Of a stretch of DNA of 37,046 nucleotides, positions 1 to 8,918 are shown piece by piece (position 1 is the stretch's first letter; each line of letters begins with the position of its first letter). The DNA is from UBA9410 sp036123585 (GTDB lineage: Bacteria > Actinomycetota > Acidimicrobiia > Acidimicrobiales > MedAcidi-G1). The notes beneath the pieces are model-generated. The model was not told the DNA's origin. It did no database searches and saw nothing but the letters and a program-made list of their open reading frames with translations. The position numbers were made by a program, and so were the translations under genes. Location: the NCBI GenBank assembly GCA_036123585.1, contig JAZADN010000082.1, positions 1 to 37,046 of the forward strand, in the 5' to 3' direction.

Positions 1-396
1 CGCTTCCGTCGCAGGAAGCAGCCCGCAGAGACTGATGAACCGCTCAACGGCCAAGACCACCTCGGGCTTGCCTACCGGGTCGGGGAAGCACCGGCGGGGG
101 TCGGCGGCGACCAGCCCGTCCTCTTCCTCCCGCTGATAGCCGAGGGCAGCGGACACGTCGTCGGGGTGGACCTGCAGCGAGAGGGGGCGTGCCACGGCCA
201 GGAACTTGGCCACCACCGGAAGTTCGCCAGCCGTCGCCGTCCGCCCGTCAGAGGCGAATTTCGACGGTCCGGCCGGATGGGCACCGAACCACAGCTCAGC
301 CTCAGGTCGGCCGCTGGGTGCCTCTCCCCGGAGTCCCGTCAGAGCGGTAGTCGATCCCCAGTCGTAGTGCTGAACGACACCGATGAGACGGTCCAC
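1..396 (-). CDS. manA: Mannose-6-phosphate isomerase, type I (partial, C-terminus beyond window)
   Basis: Interconverts fructose-6-phosphate and mannose-6-phosphate in the cytoplasm, the first step towards GDP-mannose. Only the first 132 codons are in the window; the frame stays open to base 1. Visible family motifs are VVQHYDWGS near the N-terminus, ELWFGAHPAGPS, the metal-binding SLQVHPD (Gln and His zinc ligands) and a KPE that should carry the next zinc ligand. The GTG start at 396 is chosen because GGAGG (402-406) sits five bases upstream and the protein then begins MDRLIGVVQHYDWGS, as the family usually does. It lies 35 bases behind the Trm112-like gene and is probably cotranscribed with it. 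The phosphomannomutase that uses its product is two genes upstream. The family call is firm; the exact start is likely. Confidence 0.9.
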   Translation of the reverse strand, partial: MDRLIGVVQHYDWGSTTALTGLRGEAPSGRPEAELWFGAHPAGPSKFASDGRTATAGELPVVAKFLAVARPLSLQVHPDDVSAALGYQREEEDGLVAADPRRCFPDPVGKPEVVLAVERFISLCGLLPATEA

Positions 397-431
397 CTTG
401 GCCTCCAGGTCGAGATCCGCCGTAGCGGCGC

Positions 432-668
432 TCAGTCCCCGAAGGTGGGGCGAATGCCCTCGGCGGCGGCCCGGGCGACCAGCCGGTCGTGCTCGGCCTC
501 GTCAACCCCTTCGGCCTCGTCAACCAGCATCACCGGAATCCCGTCGCGCACGGCATAGCGGCGCCGCAGACGGGGGTTGTAGAGGGTGGCTTCGTCGGCG
601 AACCAGAGCAGCGGTCCTTTGTCCTCCGGGCAGGCCAGGATCTGTAGCAGCTTCGGATCGAGCGTCAT
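432..668 (-). CDS. Trm112-like small protein
   Basis: A 78-residue protein of the Trm112/YcaR family. It begins MTLDPKLLQILACPEDKGPL, the usual opening, with a Cys-Pro where the family has its zinc-type knuckle. The middle has the typical NPRLRRRYAVRDGIPVML stretch. The second CxxC-like Cys pair seen in some members is absent, so metal binding is doubtful. In eukaryotes and archaea Trm112 activates methyltransferases; the bacterial role is not settled. In actinobacteria the gene is commonly found beside phosphomannomutase, as here. The ATG at 668 is favoured over upstream codons because family homology starts exactly there and a TAGCCT -10 box lies seven bases upstream, suggesting a leaderless start. 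Confidence 0.85.
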   Translation of the reverse strand: MTLDPKLLQILACPEDKGPLLWFADEATLYNPRLRRRYAVRDGIPVMLVDEAEGVDEAEHDRLVARAAAEGIRPTFGD

Positions 669-675
669 GCCCTTG

Positions 676-681
676 AGGCTA
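676..681 (-). promoter_or_regulatory. Putative leaderless -10 box (TAGCCT) for trm112-manA
   Basis: On the minus strand TAGCCT is followed by the 7-base spacer CAAGGGC and the ATG at 668. The distance would place the transcription start at or next to the start codon. No clear -35 box is visible. It would allow trm112-manA to be transcribed separately from the phosphomannomutase fusion gene, whose stop codon is at 745. Confidence 0.5.
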
Positions 682-744
682 TTGGAGCCCAGGCCCGTTG
701 GCCCTTGATGCCGACGACCGCGTAGGCACCGATGAGGCGAGCGC

Positions 745-3387
745 TCAGGCGAAGAGGACGCATACCTCGGCGACCCCGGCCGCACACGACGCATCATCGC
801 CGGCCTCCACATTGAGTCGCAGCAACGGCTCGGTGTTGGACGGCCGGAGGTTGAACCACCAGTCGCCGAAATCCACCGTCAGCCCATCGAGCCGGTCCTG
901 CGACGCGTCGGGGTGGGCCGCCGCGTAGTGGGCCGCCACCCGGTCGATGACCGCCACCGGATCGTCAACCGCGGTGTTGATCTCACCGGACGCCGCGTAC
1001 CGCTCCAGCGGCGCGACCAGACCGGACAGGGCACCTCCGGCGACGGCCCCGGCATGTTCCGAAAGCGCCTCGAGCACCAAGAGGGCGGCGATCAGCCCAC
1101 TGTCGGCCCGGTAGTTGTCTCGGAAGTAGTAATGGCCGGAATGCTCGCCGGCGAACACCGCCCCCTCGGCGGCCATGGCGTCCTTGATCAGCGTGTGCCC
1201 TACGCGTGTTCGCACCGCCCGCCCGCCGGCCTCGACCACCACCTCGGGCACAGCCTTGGAGCAGATCAGGTTGTGGAGCACTGTCGCACCAGGATGGCGG
1301 GCCAACATGCCCCGGGCCACCAGGGCGGTCATCGTGGAGCCGGAGACCGGTCGGCCCGCCTCGTCGACGAGGAAGACCCGGTCAGCGTCGCCGTCAAAGG
1401 CCAGGCCGACGTCGGCCCCGGTGGCCACCACGCGTTGCTGGAGGTCCCGGAGGTTCTCCGGTTGGATCGGGTCGGCAGGGTGGTTGGGGAAGGTCCCGTC
1501 AAGTTCCGGGTAGAGGAGGTCCAGCTCGAACGGTAGGCCTTCAAACACAGCCGGCACTACGAGACCCCCCATGCCATTGGCGGTGTCGGCCACCACCCGC
1601 AGCGGACGCAGCCGGTCGCCGTCGACGAAGGACCGGACGTGGTCGGCGAAGGCGGCGAGTAGGTCCCGGGACTCCACGGTGCCTGGCCGGAAAGCGGGCG
1701 GATGAGAGCCGCTCGCTAGGTGGCCAACCGCTGCGGCCTCCACCTCGTCGAGGCCGGTGTCGTAGCCGAGTGGCGCGGCCGCCGACAGGCAGAACTTCAT
1801 CCCATTGTCCCCGGCCGGATTGTGGCTGGCCGTCATCACGATGCCCGGTGCGTCGAGATGCCCCGAGGCGAAGTAGACGAGATCGGTCGAGACCAGACCG
1901 AGGTCGACCACGTCCAACCCGACCGCTGTCACCCCGCGGACGACGGCCTCACCGAGCGGAACGCCACTGGGTCGCATGTCTCGGCCCACCAGGATCCGTG
2001 TAGTGGCCGGTTCCCGACGCCGGACCAGTTCGGCGAAGCCCCGGCCAATGGCCTCGGCTAGCGGTTCGTCCAAGGCGCCGGGGGCCGGGCCGCGGACGTC
2101 GTACGCCTTGAAGACCGGCAGTCGGACCGGTGACGGTTCAACGGCCGCCGCGGCGCCGACGGGAGGTCCATCAACCCGCAGGTCGACCGGACCCGACGGG
2201 TAGTCGCCTCGGCGGGCCCGCTGGCGGACCCGGACCAGATCGGCCACAAATCGAATCCCATCGCGCACCACCCGCACCGTGGACCGTTCCGAGTTCTCCA
2301 CCTCGACCGGCACCTCGGTCAGGGTCAGTCGCCACCGCTCGGCAAGATGGAACAGCTCCACGTCGAAAGCAAAACCGTCCAGCGTCGAAGCCGCGAACAG
2401 GGGTCGGGCCACGTCGGACCGGAAGGCCTTGAGGCCGCACTGAGTGTCGCGGTACTGGCCCAGCAGCAGGGCGTGGGTGGCCAGATTGACCAGACGGCCG
2501 CCCACCTCCCTCAGTCGACCCGCTCGGACGAGGGTGCGGGTGTCGGTGTGGCGACGGCTCCCCACCACCATGTCGTAGCCCTCCTCGACCCGCACCACTA
2601 GCGCGGCGGCTTGGGACGGCCCGTAGGACAGGTCGGCGTCGGTGAAAAGCACGGTGCGGCCCGAGGCCACAGCCATCCCGGCCCGCACTGCGGCACCCTT
2701 GCCGGAGTTGTGGGCCAAGCGGACCACCAGGTCGGCACCGGCGGCCTCGGCGACTGCCGCTGTGTCGTCCGGCGAACCGTCGTCCACCACCACTACCTCG
2801 ACGTCGACAACCTTCGCTTCCGACGCGCCATCACTGCCAAGGGCCTCCCCCAGTTCGGAGCGGACCCGACTTACCGACTCTCCGATCCGGTCGGCCTCGC
2901 AGTAGGCGGGAAGCACCACGGTCACCCGGGCCGTGCCGGGCGCAGGGCCACGATCGAGCGGATGGTCCTGCTCACGGCGGATGACCCGGAAAAGGAAGGC
3001 CCGGTAGGCGACGGCCCGGACCCCGCCGGCCATCACCACCGCCAGAAGTTTGGCCAGCAGGAGCCGACCGGTCGATGGCGTGCCGTCGAGGCCGCCATCG
3101 GAGCCTGCGACTGCGAGTACCGCGATCAGTACGCCGAGGTCAACGAAGCCGGCGACGGTGACCACAGAGGCGAAGACCCTGCGGATCCGGATCCACCGGG
3201 CGTGGGGATCGTCACGCAGGGTGATACCACGATGGAGGACGAGGGCCACCACCGCGGCCGTAGCCAGGGCCACGGTATCGGCCAGCCAGGTCGGCCAACC
3301 GGCCACGCCGAGAGCGACGAGCAGGCCGACACCCACCGCAGTGGCCACCAGCCCGACGGCCGCGAACCGCCGGAGCCGCTTCTTCAA
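745..3387 (-). CDS. GtrA-like / family 2 glycosyltransferase / phosphomannomutase fusion protein
   Basis: One uninterrupted 880-residue frame with three parts. Residues 5-135 hold about four hydrophobic segments resembling GtrA. Residues 155-390 are a GT2 domain of the polyprenyl-phosphate-sugar synthase type: VVVVDDGSPDDT (198-209), HNSGKG (226-231), DAD (250-252), DTQCGLKAF (314-322). Residues 425-880 are a complete phosphomannomutase/phosphoglucomutase: FKAYDVRGP (426-434), TASHNP with the phosphoserine at 521, DGDADR metal loop (665-670), GEHSGH (747-752) and RPSNTEP phosphate loop (848-854). The mutase would make mannose-1-phosphate; the GT2 part would load a sugar on a polyprenyl phosphate at the inner face of the membrane. 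The TTG start at 3387 is chosen because it overlaps the upstream stop as TTGA; an upstream TTG at 3480 would read deep into the previous gene. The domain combination is unusual. Confidence 0.88.
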   Translation of the reverse strand: MKKRLRRFAAVGLVATAVGVGLLVALGVAGWPTWLADTVALATAAVVALVLHRGITLRDDPHARWIRIRRVFASVVTVAGFVDLGVLIAVLAVAGSDGGLDGTPSTGRLLLAKLLAVVMAGGVRAVAYRAFLFRVIRREQDHPLDRGPAPGTARVTVVLPAYCEADRIGESVSRVRSELGEALGSDGASEAKVVDVEVVVVDDGSPDDTAAVAEAAGADLVVRLAHNSGKGAAVRAGMAVASGRTVLFTDADLSYGPSQAAALVVRVEEGYDMVVGSRRHTDTRTLVRAGRLREVGGRLVNLATHALLLGQYRDTQCGLKAFRSDVARPLFAASTLDGFAFDVELFHLAERWRLTLTEVPVEVENSERSTVRVVRDGIRFVADLVRVRQRARRGDYPSGPVDLRVDGPPVGAAAAVEPSPVRLPVFKAYDVRGPAPGALDEPLAEAIGRGFAELVRRREPATTRILVGRDMRPSGVPLGEAVVRGVTAVGLDVVDLGLVSTDLVYFASGHLDAPGIVMTASHNPAGDNGMKFCLSAAAPLGYDTGLDEVEAAAVGHLASGSHPPAFRPGTVESRDLLAAFADHVRSFVDGDRLRPLRVVADTANGMGGLVVPAVFEGLPFELDLLYPELDGTFPNHPADPIQPENLRDLQQRVVATGADVGLAFDGDADRVFLVDEAGRPVSGSTMTALVARGMLARHPGATVLHNLICSKAVPEVVVEAGGRAVRTRVGHTLIKDAMAAEGAVFAGEHSGHYYFRDNYRADSGLIAALLVLEALSEHAGAVAGGALSGLVAPLERYAASGEINTAVDDPVAVIDRVAAHYAAAHPDASQDRLDGLTVDFGDWWFNLRPSNTEPLLRLNVEAGDDASCAAGVAEVCVLFA

Positions 3388-6074
3388 CAAGGTTCGTCCT
3401 CTTCGGTGAGGAGCCCACCTGACGAGGCATCGGCGGGCTGCCCATCGGAGACCGGACCGGCGACACGCCTCGCCACCCAACGATCGAGTCGTCGATCTCC
3501 GTCCGGACCCGCGCCCGCCACGTCAAACCAACTGCCCATCGTCTCGTCGTCGGGATCCTCGCCGCCGGAGCCCTCATTGCCGGGTTCTCGTCGCGGCCGT
3601 CGCACCATGGCCACCACGAGCCCCGCTCCGATAAGGGTCAGCAGGATCGCCACCATGTCGACGGTGGTGCGCCCGTAGGACAATTCGATCTCCTCGGAGG
3701 TGGGCACCACGACCATCAAGTTCGGAGTCACCCGCCAGGGGCCCTCAGCCCCAGAAGCCTTCCAGTTCGGGAAATACGAGGTCCTGACCAGGACGGGCAC
3801 GCCCACCCGGTCCACCCGGAAGGCAAGGCGATCAACGTCGGCGACCACGTCGGTGACGGCCACGGCGGGCAGGGAGCGCCGCTCGGGGTCCTCCTCGGTA
3901 GCCAGGCGCTGCCATCCCGCCGGACCGCCAATGGTCCGGGGCACCGCCGTCGAGCCCAGTTGGAAGACCTCCACCGACGGGTCCAGCCAGGTCTCGTGGT
4001 CCACGTCGGTGTACACAGCCGGCTCTAGGTCGAGAGCGGTGACCAGCGCCGAGTCTCGGACCCCGAACACCGTCCACGGTCCAGAGGTAGCCACCTCGTC
4101 GAGGCCTGGATGCGCCCGAGCCTCGCGGACCGCCCGCTCTGAGAAGGCCGCGTACCACGACACTCCCAGTTGCTGGAGGTGATCGACACCAGCGTCCAGA
4201 TCAAAGCCCCGGTAGGGCAGGCCCCGCTGGGCCTGCGATGGCGCTACCGAGAGCTCGGACTGCACGAGGAAGTGGTACGGCGTGGTCGTCGAGGCCTCGA
4301 AGTACAGGCCCTCCATGGATCCGATGCAACCGTTAGTCCAGTGCGGGAGCAACATGAGCGCCATAGGCGTGCCGTACCGCACCAGTTCGCTGCCGTATTC
4401 CCACATCAGGCGGCCGCACCCCGATCGGTCACCGGTGGCACCAGTACCGTCACCGCCGGCGGCCCGGGCCAGATTCATCATCGTGTCGGCTAGGTCCCGC
4501 TGTTCCTCCCAACCGCCGCCCGATGAGTCCCCCACCCGGTTCTCATAGCCCTCGAAGTTCCACCTGACCCACGAGCGGCCAAGGTTCAACTCGGTCGTCT
4601 CGAGGCCCATCCACCGGTAGGTGTTGCCGTCCATGGAACCCAGAGGCATGACCCGCAGCGGCATGCCGACCAAGAGCACTACAGCGGAGAAGGCGACCAG
4701 TGCTCCCCCGCCGGACACCAGGCGCCCCGGACGGCCAGTGGTCGACCGACGTAGGCCGTCGAGCAGGCGGCCGGCCAGGCGGAGCACGTCGGCCACGGCC
4801 ATGGCGGCCAGCAGGTAGAGGCTTAGGTAATAGGCGGGGAGGATCCGGCCGTTATAGAGGCGTCCCTCCGGAAGGTGGACGAACGCCAGGCCCAGTACCA
4901 CCGCCGAGCCAGCCAGCACGAAGCCGAGGCGACGACGGAAAGCCACCGAGAGCAGCAGCCCGAGACCGGCCAGCACGATGACCGGCTGCAGGGGCGGGTC
5001 GTTGGTCAGGAAGTCAGCGGCCAGATCGCTCCGGTCCCAGAGGTAGGAGCGAAACGCGGTCAACTTGTGCCACGCCATGTCGTTCAGGTGGTCGCGTCGC
5101 CACCAGAAGGGAAGGATCCAGAACGCCGAGCAGAGGCCGGCCACCGCGCCGGTCGTCAACAGCCACCGCAGGGCCTCGCGCCCCGGACGCACGACCAGGG
5201 CGACGGCGGAGGCAACCAGTGCGTAGAAGGCAACCAGAAGGTGACACAGGCCGGTCAGGGCGAGCAGCAACGCCGCGGGGACCCGGCCCCGACCGGTCTC
5301 CAGCCCCCGGACGAGGAGGCCTAGGTAGACGAGGCAGGCCGACACTGCGAGGGCGTAGGCGAACTCGCCGGCCATGGTCGACATCAGGTTGCCACCCATG
5401 ATGTTGAATGAGCGGTCGAAGAGGAAGGGCAGGGTGGCCACCGAGGTCAGCGCGGGACCCGGGAACGGCAGTCCGGCCAGACGACCGGTGGCCCACCCGG
5501 CGACCGGCATGACGACCAAGCCAGCCACCGTCACCCACTTGATGGCCATGCCGTAGTGAACGGGAACGACCACGACCATGGCCAGCGCTAGCCCAACCAG
5601 CCACCATCGGTGGTGTTCGGAGCGACGACGGACCACGAGCACGCCAGCCGCCACGAGGGCCGGAAGAACTACTACGAGTAGTGGCGTGGCTAGGCCGATG
5701 TCCACGGCGACCACAGCCAGCATCGGAACCACCATGTAGAAGTGGTAAGCGGGGAAGCCGGCATACCAGTCGGGCGTCCAGCCGGTGAGGCGGAGGCCGG
5801 GGAGCAACTCGTCGCGCAAAAAAGCCGGGCCCCAAACATGGGCGCCCAGATCCCCGCCGGTAGGCGTGGTCCGGGAGAACAGGACGCCGTCCGGGTTGAC
5901 CACCCACAACACGAACCAGGCCCCTCCTAGTACCACCAGCAGGTCGACCCAGCGGGTGAAGGGCACTCGCCGGAGCCAAGCGGCCACTGGGCTGGCCGTC
6001 TCATCGTGGGAGGTGGCCGCTAGAGCCGCTTCCGAGGTGACCGACTCCTCGACCTCGGGATCCACGGGGTCCAT
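3384..6074 (-). CDS. GT-C-like polytopic membrane protein (6-pyruvoyl-tetrahydropterin-synthase-related membrane family)
   Basis: An 896-residue membrane protein. After a cytoplasmic tail of about 40 residues comes a first membrane helix (44-60), then an extracytoplasmic loop with PTGGDLGAHVWGPAFLRDEL (71-90; Asp75 and His79) and DWYAGFPAYHFY (102-113). This resembles the acidic first-loop motif of GT-C glycosyltransferases and of the so-called PTPS-related membrane proteins. Many further hydrophobic helices follow, then a large outward-facing domain and one final C-terminal helix near residue 825. GT-C enzymes use polyprenyl-phosphate sugars outside the membrane, which fits the following gene that carries a polyprenyl-phosphate sugar synthase-like domain. 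The ATG start lies two bases after the CPBP gene and the stop overlaps the next start, so the genes are probably translationally coupled. The acceptor is unknown; activity is inferred from family and context. Confidence 0.8.
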   Translation of the reverse strand: MDPVDPEVEESVTSEAALAATSHDETASPVAAWLRRVPFTRWVDLLVVLGGAWFVLWVVNPDGVLFSRTTPTGGDLGAHVWGPAFLRDELLPGLRLTGWTPDWYAGFPAYHFYMVVPMLAVVAVDIGLATPLLVVVLPALVAAGVLVVRRRSEHHRWWLVGLALAMVVVVPVHYGMAIKWVTVAGLVVMPVAGWATGRLAGLPFPGPALTSVATLPFLFDRSFNIMGGNLMSTMAGEFAYALAVSACLVYLGLLVRGLETGRGRVPAALLLALTGLCHLLVAFYALVASAVALVVRPGREALRWLLTTGAVAGLCSAFWILPFWWRRDHLNDMAWHKLTAFRSYLWDRSDLAADFLTNDPPLQPVIVLAGLGLLLSVAFRRRLGFVLAGSAVVLGLAFVHLPEGRLYNGRILPAYYLSLYLLAAMAVADVLRLAGRLLDGLRRSTTGRPGRLVSGGGALVAFSAVVLLVGMPLRVMPLGSMDGNTYRWMGLETTELNLGRSWVRWNFEGYENRVGDSSGGGWEEQRDLADTMMNLARAAGGDGTGATGDRSGCGRLMWEYGSELVRYGTPMALMLLPHWTNGCIGSMEGLYFEASTTTPYHFLVQSELSVAPSQAQRGLPYRGFDLDAGVDHLQQLGVSWYAAFSERAVREARAHPGLDEVATSGPWTVFGVRDSALVTALDLEPAVYTDVDHETWLDPSVEVFQLGSTAVPRTIGGPAGWQRLATEEDPERRSLPAVAVTDVVADVDRLAFRVDRVGVPVLVRTSYFPNWKASGAEGPWRVTPNLMVVVPTSEEIELSYGRTTVDMVAILLTLIGAGLVVAMVRRPRREPGNEGSGGEDPDDETMGSWFDVAGAGPDGDRRLDRWVARRVAGPVSDGQPADASSGGLLTEEDEPC

Positions 6075-6076
6075 CG

Positions 6077-6826
6077 CTAGAGGAGAACCAGGACAGTCAC
6101 GGCGTTGAAGCCGACGTGCGCCCAGACAGCCCGTCCGAGCGTGCCATCACGCTGTGCCAGCCAACCGCACACCAAGCCGATCATCACCAGGGCCGGCAAC
6201 TGCAGGAGTTGCAGGTGGGTGACCCCGAACAGCAGCCCCGAGGCCACCAGCGCCCCCCGGCGACCCATCCGGGACTCGAAGGCACGTAGGACGAGGCCCC
6301 GAAAGAAAAGTTCCTCGGCCACTGGAGCCATCGCCACCACCATCAGGACCAGCAGGGCAATGCCCAGCCCGTTGGCCCGATCGACCAACTCGCGGGCTGG
6401 ACCGGACACGTCAAGGTCGTCGGACAGCAGCAGGATCGGGGCATAGAGGACCGGGACGGCAGCCACTTGGGCCACCACCCCGATGGCGAGGCCGTGCAGC
6501 GCCTCTCGCACTCGGCCGGTATTCGTTCGTCGCCAGCCGAGGTCGGCCCACCGGACCCCCCGGGTGAACACCAGCCAGGCGGGCACGCCGACGAGGCCTA
6601 AGTACAGGGCGCCCTGGACCAGCGAGCCGACAACGAGACCCGGGTCGTCGGCGGCGTCGGACCCCTGCACTACCACGACGATCCCCATGGCCAGCACGCT
6701 GGCCATCATCCCCACCAGTAGGCCGATCCCGACGTGACCGAGGCCCCACGGCACTTGGCGACGGGAGGCCCCGTCACCGTCAGCGACAGACCCGGCCTGT
6801 GACATCCCCTTCTCCGGCCCCTCCAT
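6077..6826 (-). CDS. CPBP-family intramembrane metalloprotease
   Basis: A membrane protein of about 249 residues with the CPBP (Abi) hallmarks: PVAEELFFRGLVLRAFE with the paired glutamates and arginine, and further on LLFGVTHLQLL carrying the conserved histidine. Family members are membrane-embedded proteases (CAAX-protease-like) or maturation/immunity factors; the substrate here is unknown. It heads the minus-strand run that continues into the GT-C-like protein and the mutase fusion. Two starts are credible. The ATG at 6826 lies seven bases behind a TAGGGT -10 box, matching other leaderless genes in this window, and is used here. The ATG at 6805 has a good GGAG ribosome-binding site and would give 242 residues. 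It is divergent from ftsH. Confidence 0.82.
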   Translation of the reverse strand: MEGPEKGMSQAGSVADGDGASRRQVPWGLGHVGIGLLVGMMASVLAMGIVVVVQGSDAADDPGLVVGSLVQGALYLGLVGVPAWLVFTRGVRWADLGWRRTNTGRVREALHGLAIGVVAQVAAVPVLYAPILLLSDDLDVSGPARELVDRANGLGIALLVLMVVAMAPVAEELFFRGLVLRAFESRMGRRGALVASGLLFGVTHLQLLQLPALVMIGLVCGWLAQRDGTLGRAVWAHVGFNAVTVLVLL

Positions 6827-6833
6827 CAGGCGC

Positions 6834-6839
6834 ACCCTA
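6834..6839 (-). promoter_or_regulatory. Putative leaderless -10 box (TAGGGT) for the CPBP operon
   Basis: TAGGGT on the minus strand, spacer GCGCCTG of seven bases, then the ATG at 6826. The spacing is the same as at the LCP and trm112 genes. No convincing -35 is seen. Confidence 0.45.
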
Positions 6840-6942
6840 CCGAGGCCTCCCCATGGGCCCGTCTGCGGCACCGGGCTGTCGACCCGAGGAGCCGCCTAGA
6901 GGGGCGAAAGGACCCCAAAGCCCGATGGTCACGGGGCCCCCG

Positions 6943-6948
6943 TACGAT
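6943..6948 (+). promoter_or_regulatory. Putative leaderless -10 box (TACGAT) for ftsH
   Basis: TACGAT is followed by six bases (GGAGCC) and the ATG at 6955. The GGAG is too close to the ATG to serve as a normal ribosome-binding site, which supports leaderless initiation and decides the ftsH start. It is back to back with the CPBP promoter about 100 bases away. Confidence 0.5.
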
Positions 6949-6954
6949 GGAGCC

Positions 6955-8901
6955 ATGGCGGATCGCACCGGCCGTGGCAACGGAGACCCCACCGATCGGC
7001 AGAACGCGCCCAAAAGCGACCAGGGCTCCGGTCGCGGACCCCAGAAGAACCAGGGCTGGCCCCGGTGGGGCATGTGGCTGGTCATGGGCCTTATCGCCGC
7101 CGCCCTGTTCCTCCCCGGCCTACTGCCCTCGGCCGAGACCGAGCAGGTCGCCTACGACCACTTCCTGGACCGGGTGGCCGCCGGCGAGGTGGACGAGGTT
7201 CTCGTCGACAACCAGAGCGGCCACATCGAGTTCACAGTGGCAGACGGCACCTTCGGCACGACCGGCCCGCTGGAACTCTCGATCGACGACCGCCGGTTGC
7301 TGGCCGACAGCGGTGCCGAGGTCCGCTTCGAGACGCCAGAACCCAACTTTTTCCAGACCTGGCTGCCCCTTCTCCTGCCAGTCGGCCTGATCATCTTGTT
7401 CTTTTGGTGGATCAACCGGCGGGCTCAAGGGCAGATGGGCGGGATGATGTCCATCGGTCGGTCCCGGGCCAAGACATACACCACCGAACGCCCGGGAACG
7501 ACGTTCGACGATGTGGCCGGCTACGACGGCGTCAAGCAGGAGATTCGGGAAGTTGTCGACTTCCTGCGCGACACCGAAAAGTTCGCCCAGATTGGGGCCC
7601 GGGTCCCCAAGGGAGTGCTGTTAGTCGGCCCGCCAGGCACCGGCAAGACCCTCATCGCCCGGGCGGTAGCCGGCGAGGCCGGTGTGCCTTTCATGTCGGT
7701 AACCGGATCGGACTTCATGGAGATGTTCGTGGGAGTGGGCGCCAGCCGGGTCCGAGACCTGTTCGAAACAGCCCGCAAGATGGGCAAGGCCATCATCTTC
7801 ATCGACGAGATCGACTCCGTGGGCCGCAAACGCGGTGCCGGTCTGGGCGGCGGCCACGACGAGCGCGAGCAGACCCTCAACCAGATGCTCTCGGAGATGG
7901 ACGGCTTTGAAGGCAGCGAGGGCATCGTGATGATGGCCGCCACCAATCGCCCGGACATCCTGGACCCAGCTCTACTCCGTCCCGGCCGTTTCGACCGTCA
8001 AGTGGTGGTTCCACTCCCCGAGTTGCGCGACCGCCGCCAGATCCTGGACGTGCATGTCAAGGGCAAGAAGGTCCACGACGACGTGGATCTAGACCTGGTG
8101 TCCCGGGGGACACCTGGCATGAGCGGCGCAGACCTGTCCAATCTGGTCAACGAGGCGGCGCTGATCGCCGTCCGCGAAGGCGAGGACTCCATCCGAGCCG
8201 ACCACTTCGAGGCGGCCAGGGACCGAGCCTTCATCGGACAGAAGCAAGAGTCGCTGGTCATGTCCGATGAAGAGAAGGAGCTCACCGCCTACCACGAGGC
8301 GGGCCATGCACTTTGTGCAGCGCTCCTGCCAACCGCCGACCCGTTGCACAAGGTGACGATCATCCCCAGTGGACGGGCACTTGGCGTAACCATGCAACTC
8401 CCGGCGGAGGACCGCCATTCACTGAGGAAGGACTACCTGGAGGATCAGTTGGTCATCTGGCTGGGTGGCCGAATGGCTGAGTCGCTGGTCTTCGAAGTGA
8501 CCTCCACCGGCGCTGGACACGACCTGATGATGGCCACCAAAAGAGCCCGACAGATGGTCCGCGAGTGGGGCATGAGCGAACGGATCGGTCCGATGGCCTG
8601 GGGCAGCCAGGACCAGGTCTTCCTAGGCGACGACCTGATGCACTCCAGGGACTACAGCGACGAGACCGCACATCAAATCGACGAGGAAGTCCAGCGGATC
8701 CTCAGCAACCAGGACGATAGATGCCGGGCTCTTCTGACGGAGCACCGCCGGGCCCTCGACCTGGTGGCCCAGTCACTGCTCGAACACGAAACGATCACCG
8801 GCAACGACGTGGCCCGCCTCATCGCCGCTGCCACCGGTCCAGCGGAGTCGGTTGCCGATTCCGATCCAACAGCGGTCGAGGACCCCACGACCCTCGGCTG
8901 A
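6955..8901 (+). CDS. ftsH: ATP-dependent zinc metalloprotease FtsH
   Basis: Membrane-anchored AAA+ protease that degrades misfolded and regulatory membrane and cytosolic proteins. The 648-residue protein has a hydrophilic N-terminal tail, a first membrane helix (WLVMGLIAAALFLPGLL), a short extracytoplasmic domain, a second helix (LLLPVGLIILFFWWI), then the AAA module. This module has Walker A GPPGTGKT (225-232), Walker B IIFIDEID, and the second region of homology with ATNRPDILDPALLRPGRFDR. The peptidase domain has the zinc motif HEAGH (447-451). All catalytic features are present and the length is normal for the family. The start at 6955 is preferred over upstream in-frame codons because a -10 box sits six bases before it. 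Its 3' neighbour, 17 bases on, is a thioredoxin-like protein probably on the same transcript. Confidence 0.97.
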   Translation: MADRTGRGNGDPTDRQNAPKSDQGSGRGPQKNQGWPRWGMWLVMGLIAAALFLPGLLPSAETEQVAYDHFLDRVAAGEVDEVLVDNQSGHIEFTVADGTFGTTGPLELSIDDRRLLADSGAEVRFETPEPNFFQTWLPLLLPVGLIILFFWWINRRAQGQMGGMMSIGRSRAKTYTTERPGTTFDDVAGYDGVKQEIREVVDFLRDTEKFAQIGARVPKGVLLVGPPGTGKTLIARAVAGEAGVPFMSVTGSDFMEMFVGVGASRVRDLFETARKMGKAIIFIDEIDSVGRKRGAGLGGGHDEREQTLNQMLSEMDGFEGSEGIVMMAATNRPDILDPALLRPGRFDRQVVVPLPELRDRRQILDVHVKGKKVHDDVDLDLVSRGTPGMSGADLSNLVNEAALIAVREGEDSIRADHFEAARDRAFIGQKQESLVMSDEEKELTAYHEAGHALCAALLPTADPLHKVTIIPSGRALGVTMQLPAEDRHSLRKDYLEDQLVIWLGGRMAESLVFEVTSTGAGHDLMMATKRARQMVREWGMSERIGPMAWGSQDQVFLGDDLMHSRDYSDETAHQIDEEVQRILSNQDDRCRALLTEHRRALDLVAQSLLEHETITGNDVARLIAAATGPAESVADSDPTAVEDPTTLG

Positions 8902-8918
8902 GGCTTACGCAGGCGACC

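Noticed and set aside
3388..3480. N-terminal extension of the fusion gene from a TTG at 3480
   Set aside because: It would overlap the upstream gene by about 97 bases and adds an Arg-rich tail unlike GtrA proteins; the TTGA overlap at 3387 is a better start.
2611..3678. 355-codon plus-strand frame
   Set aside because: It lies opposite the GtrA/GT2 part of the fusion and the end of the GT-C-like gene; its translation is low-complexity with no family motif, a typical shadow in GC-rich coding DNA.
432..6826. whiB or SIS-domain isomerase gene expected by analogy with the mycobacterial manB region
   Set aside because: Every stretch is accounted for by the genes listed; no WhiB cysteine pattern or SIS motif was found in this window.
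8721..8918. Upstream extension of the thioredoxin-like gene
   Set aside because: The extra 66 residues overlap ftsH in another frame and hide the hydrophobic N-terminal segment.
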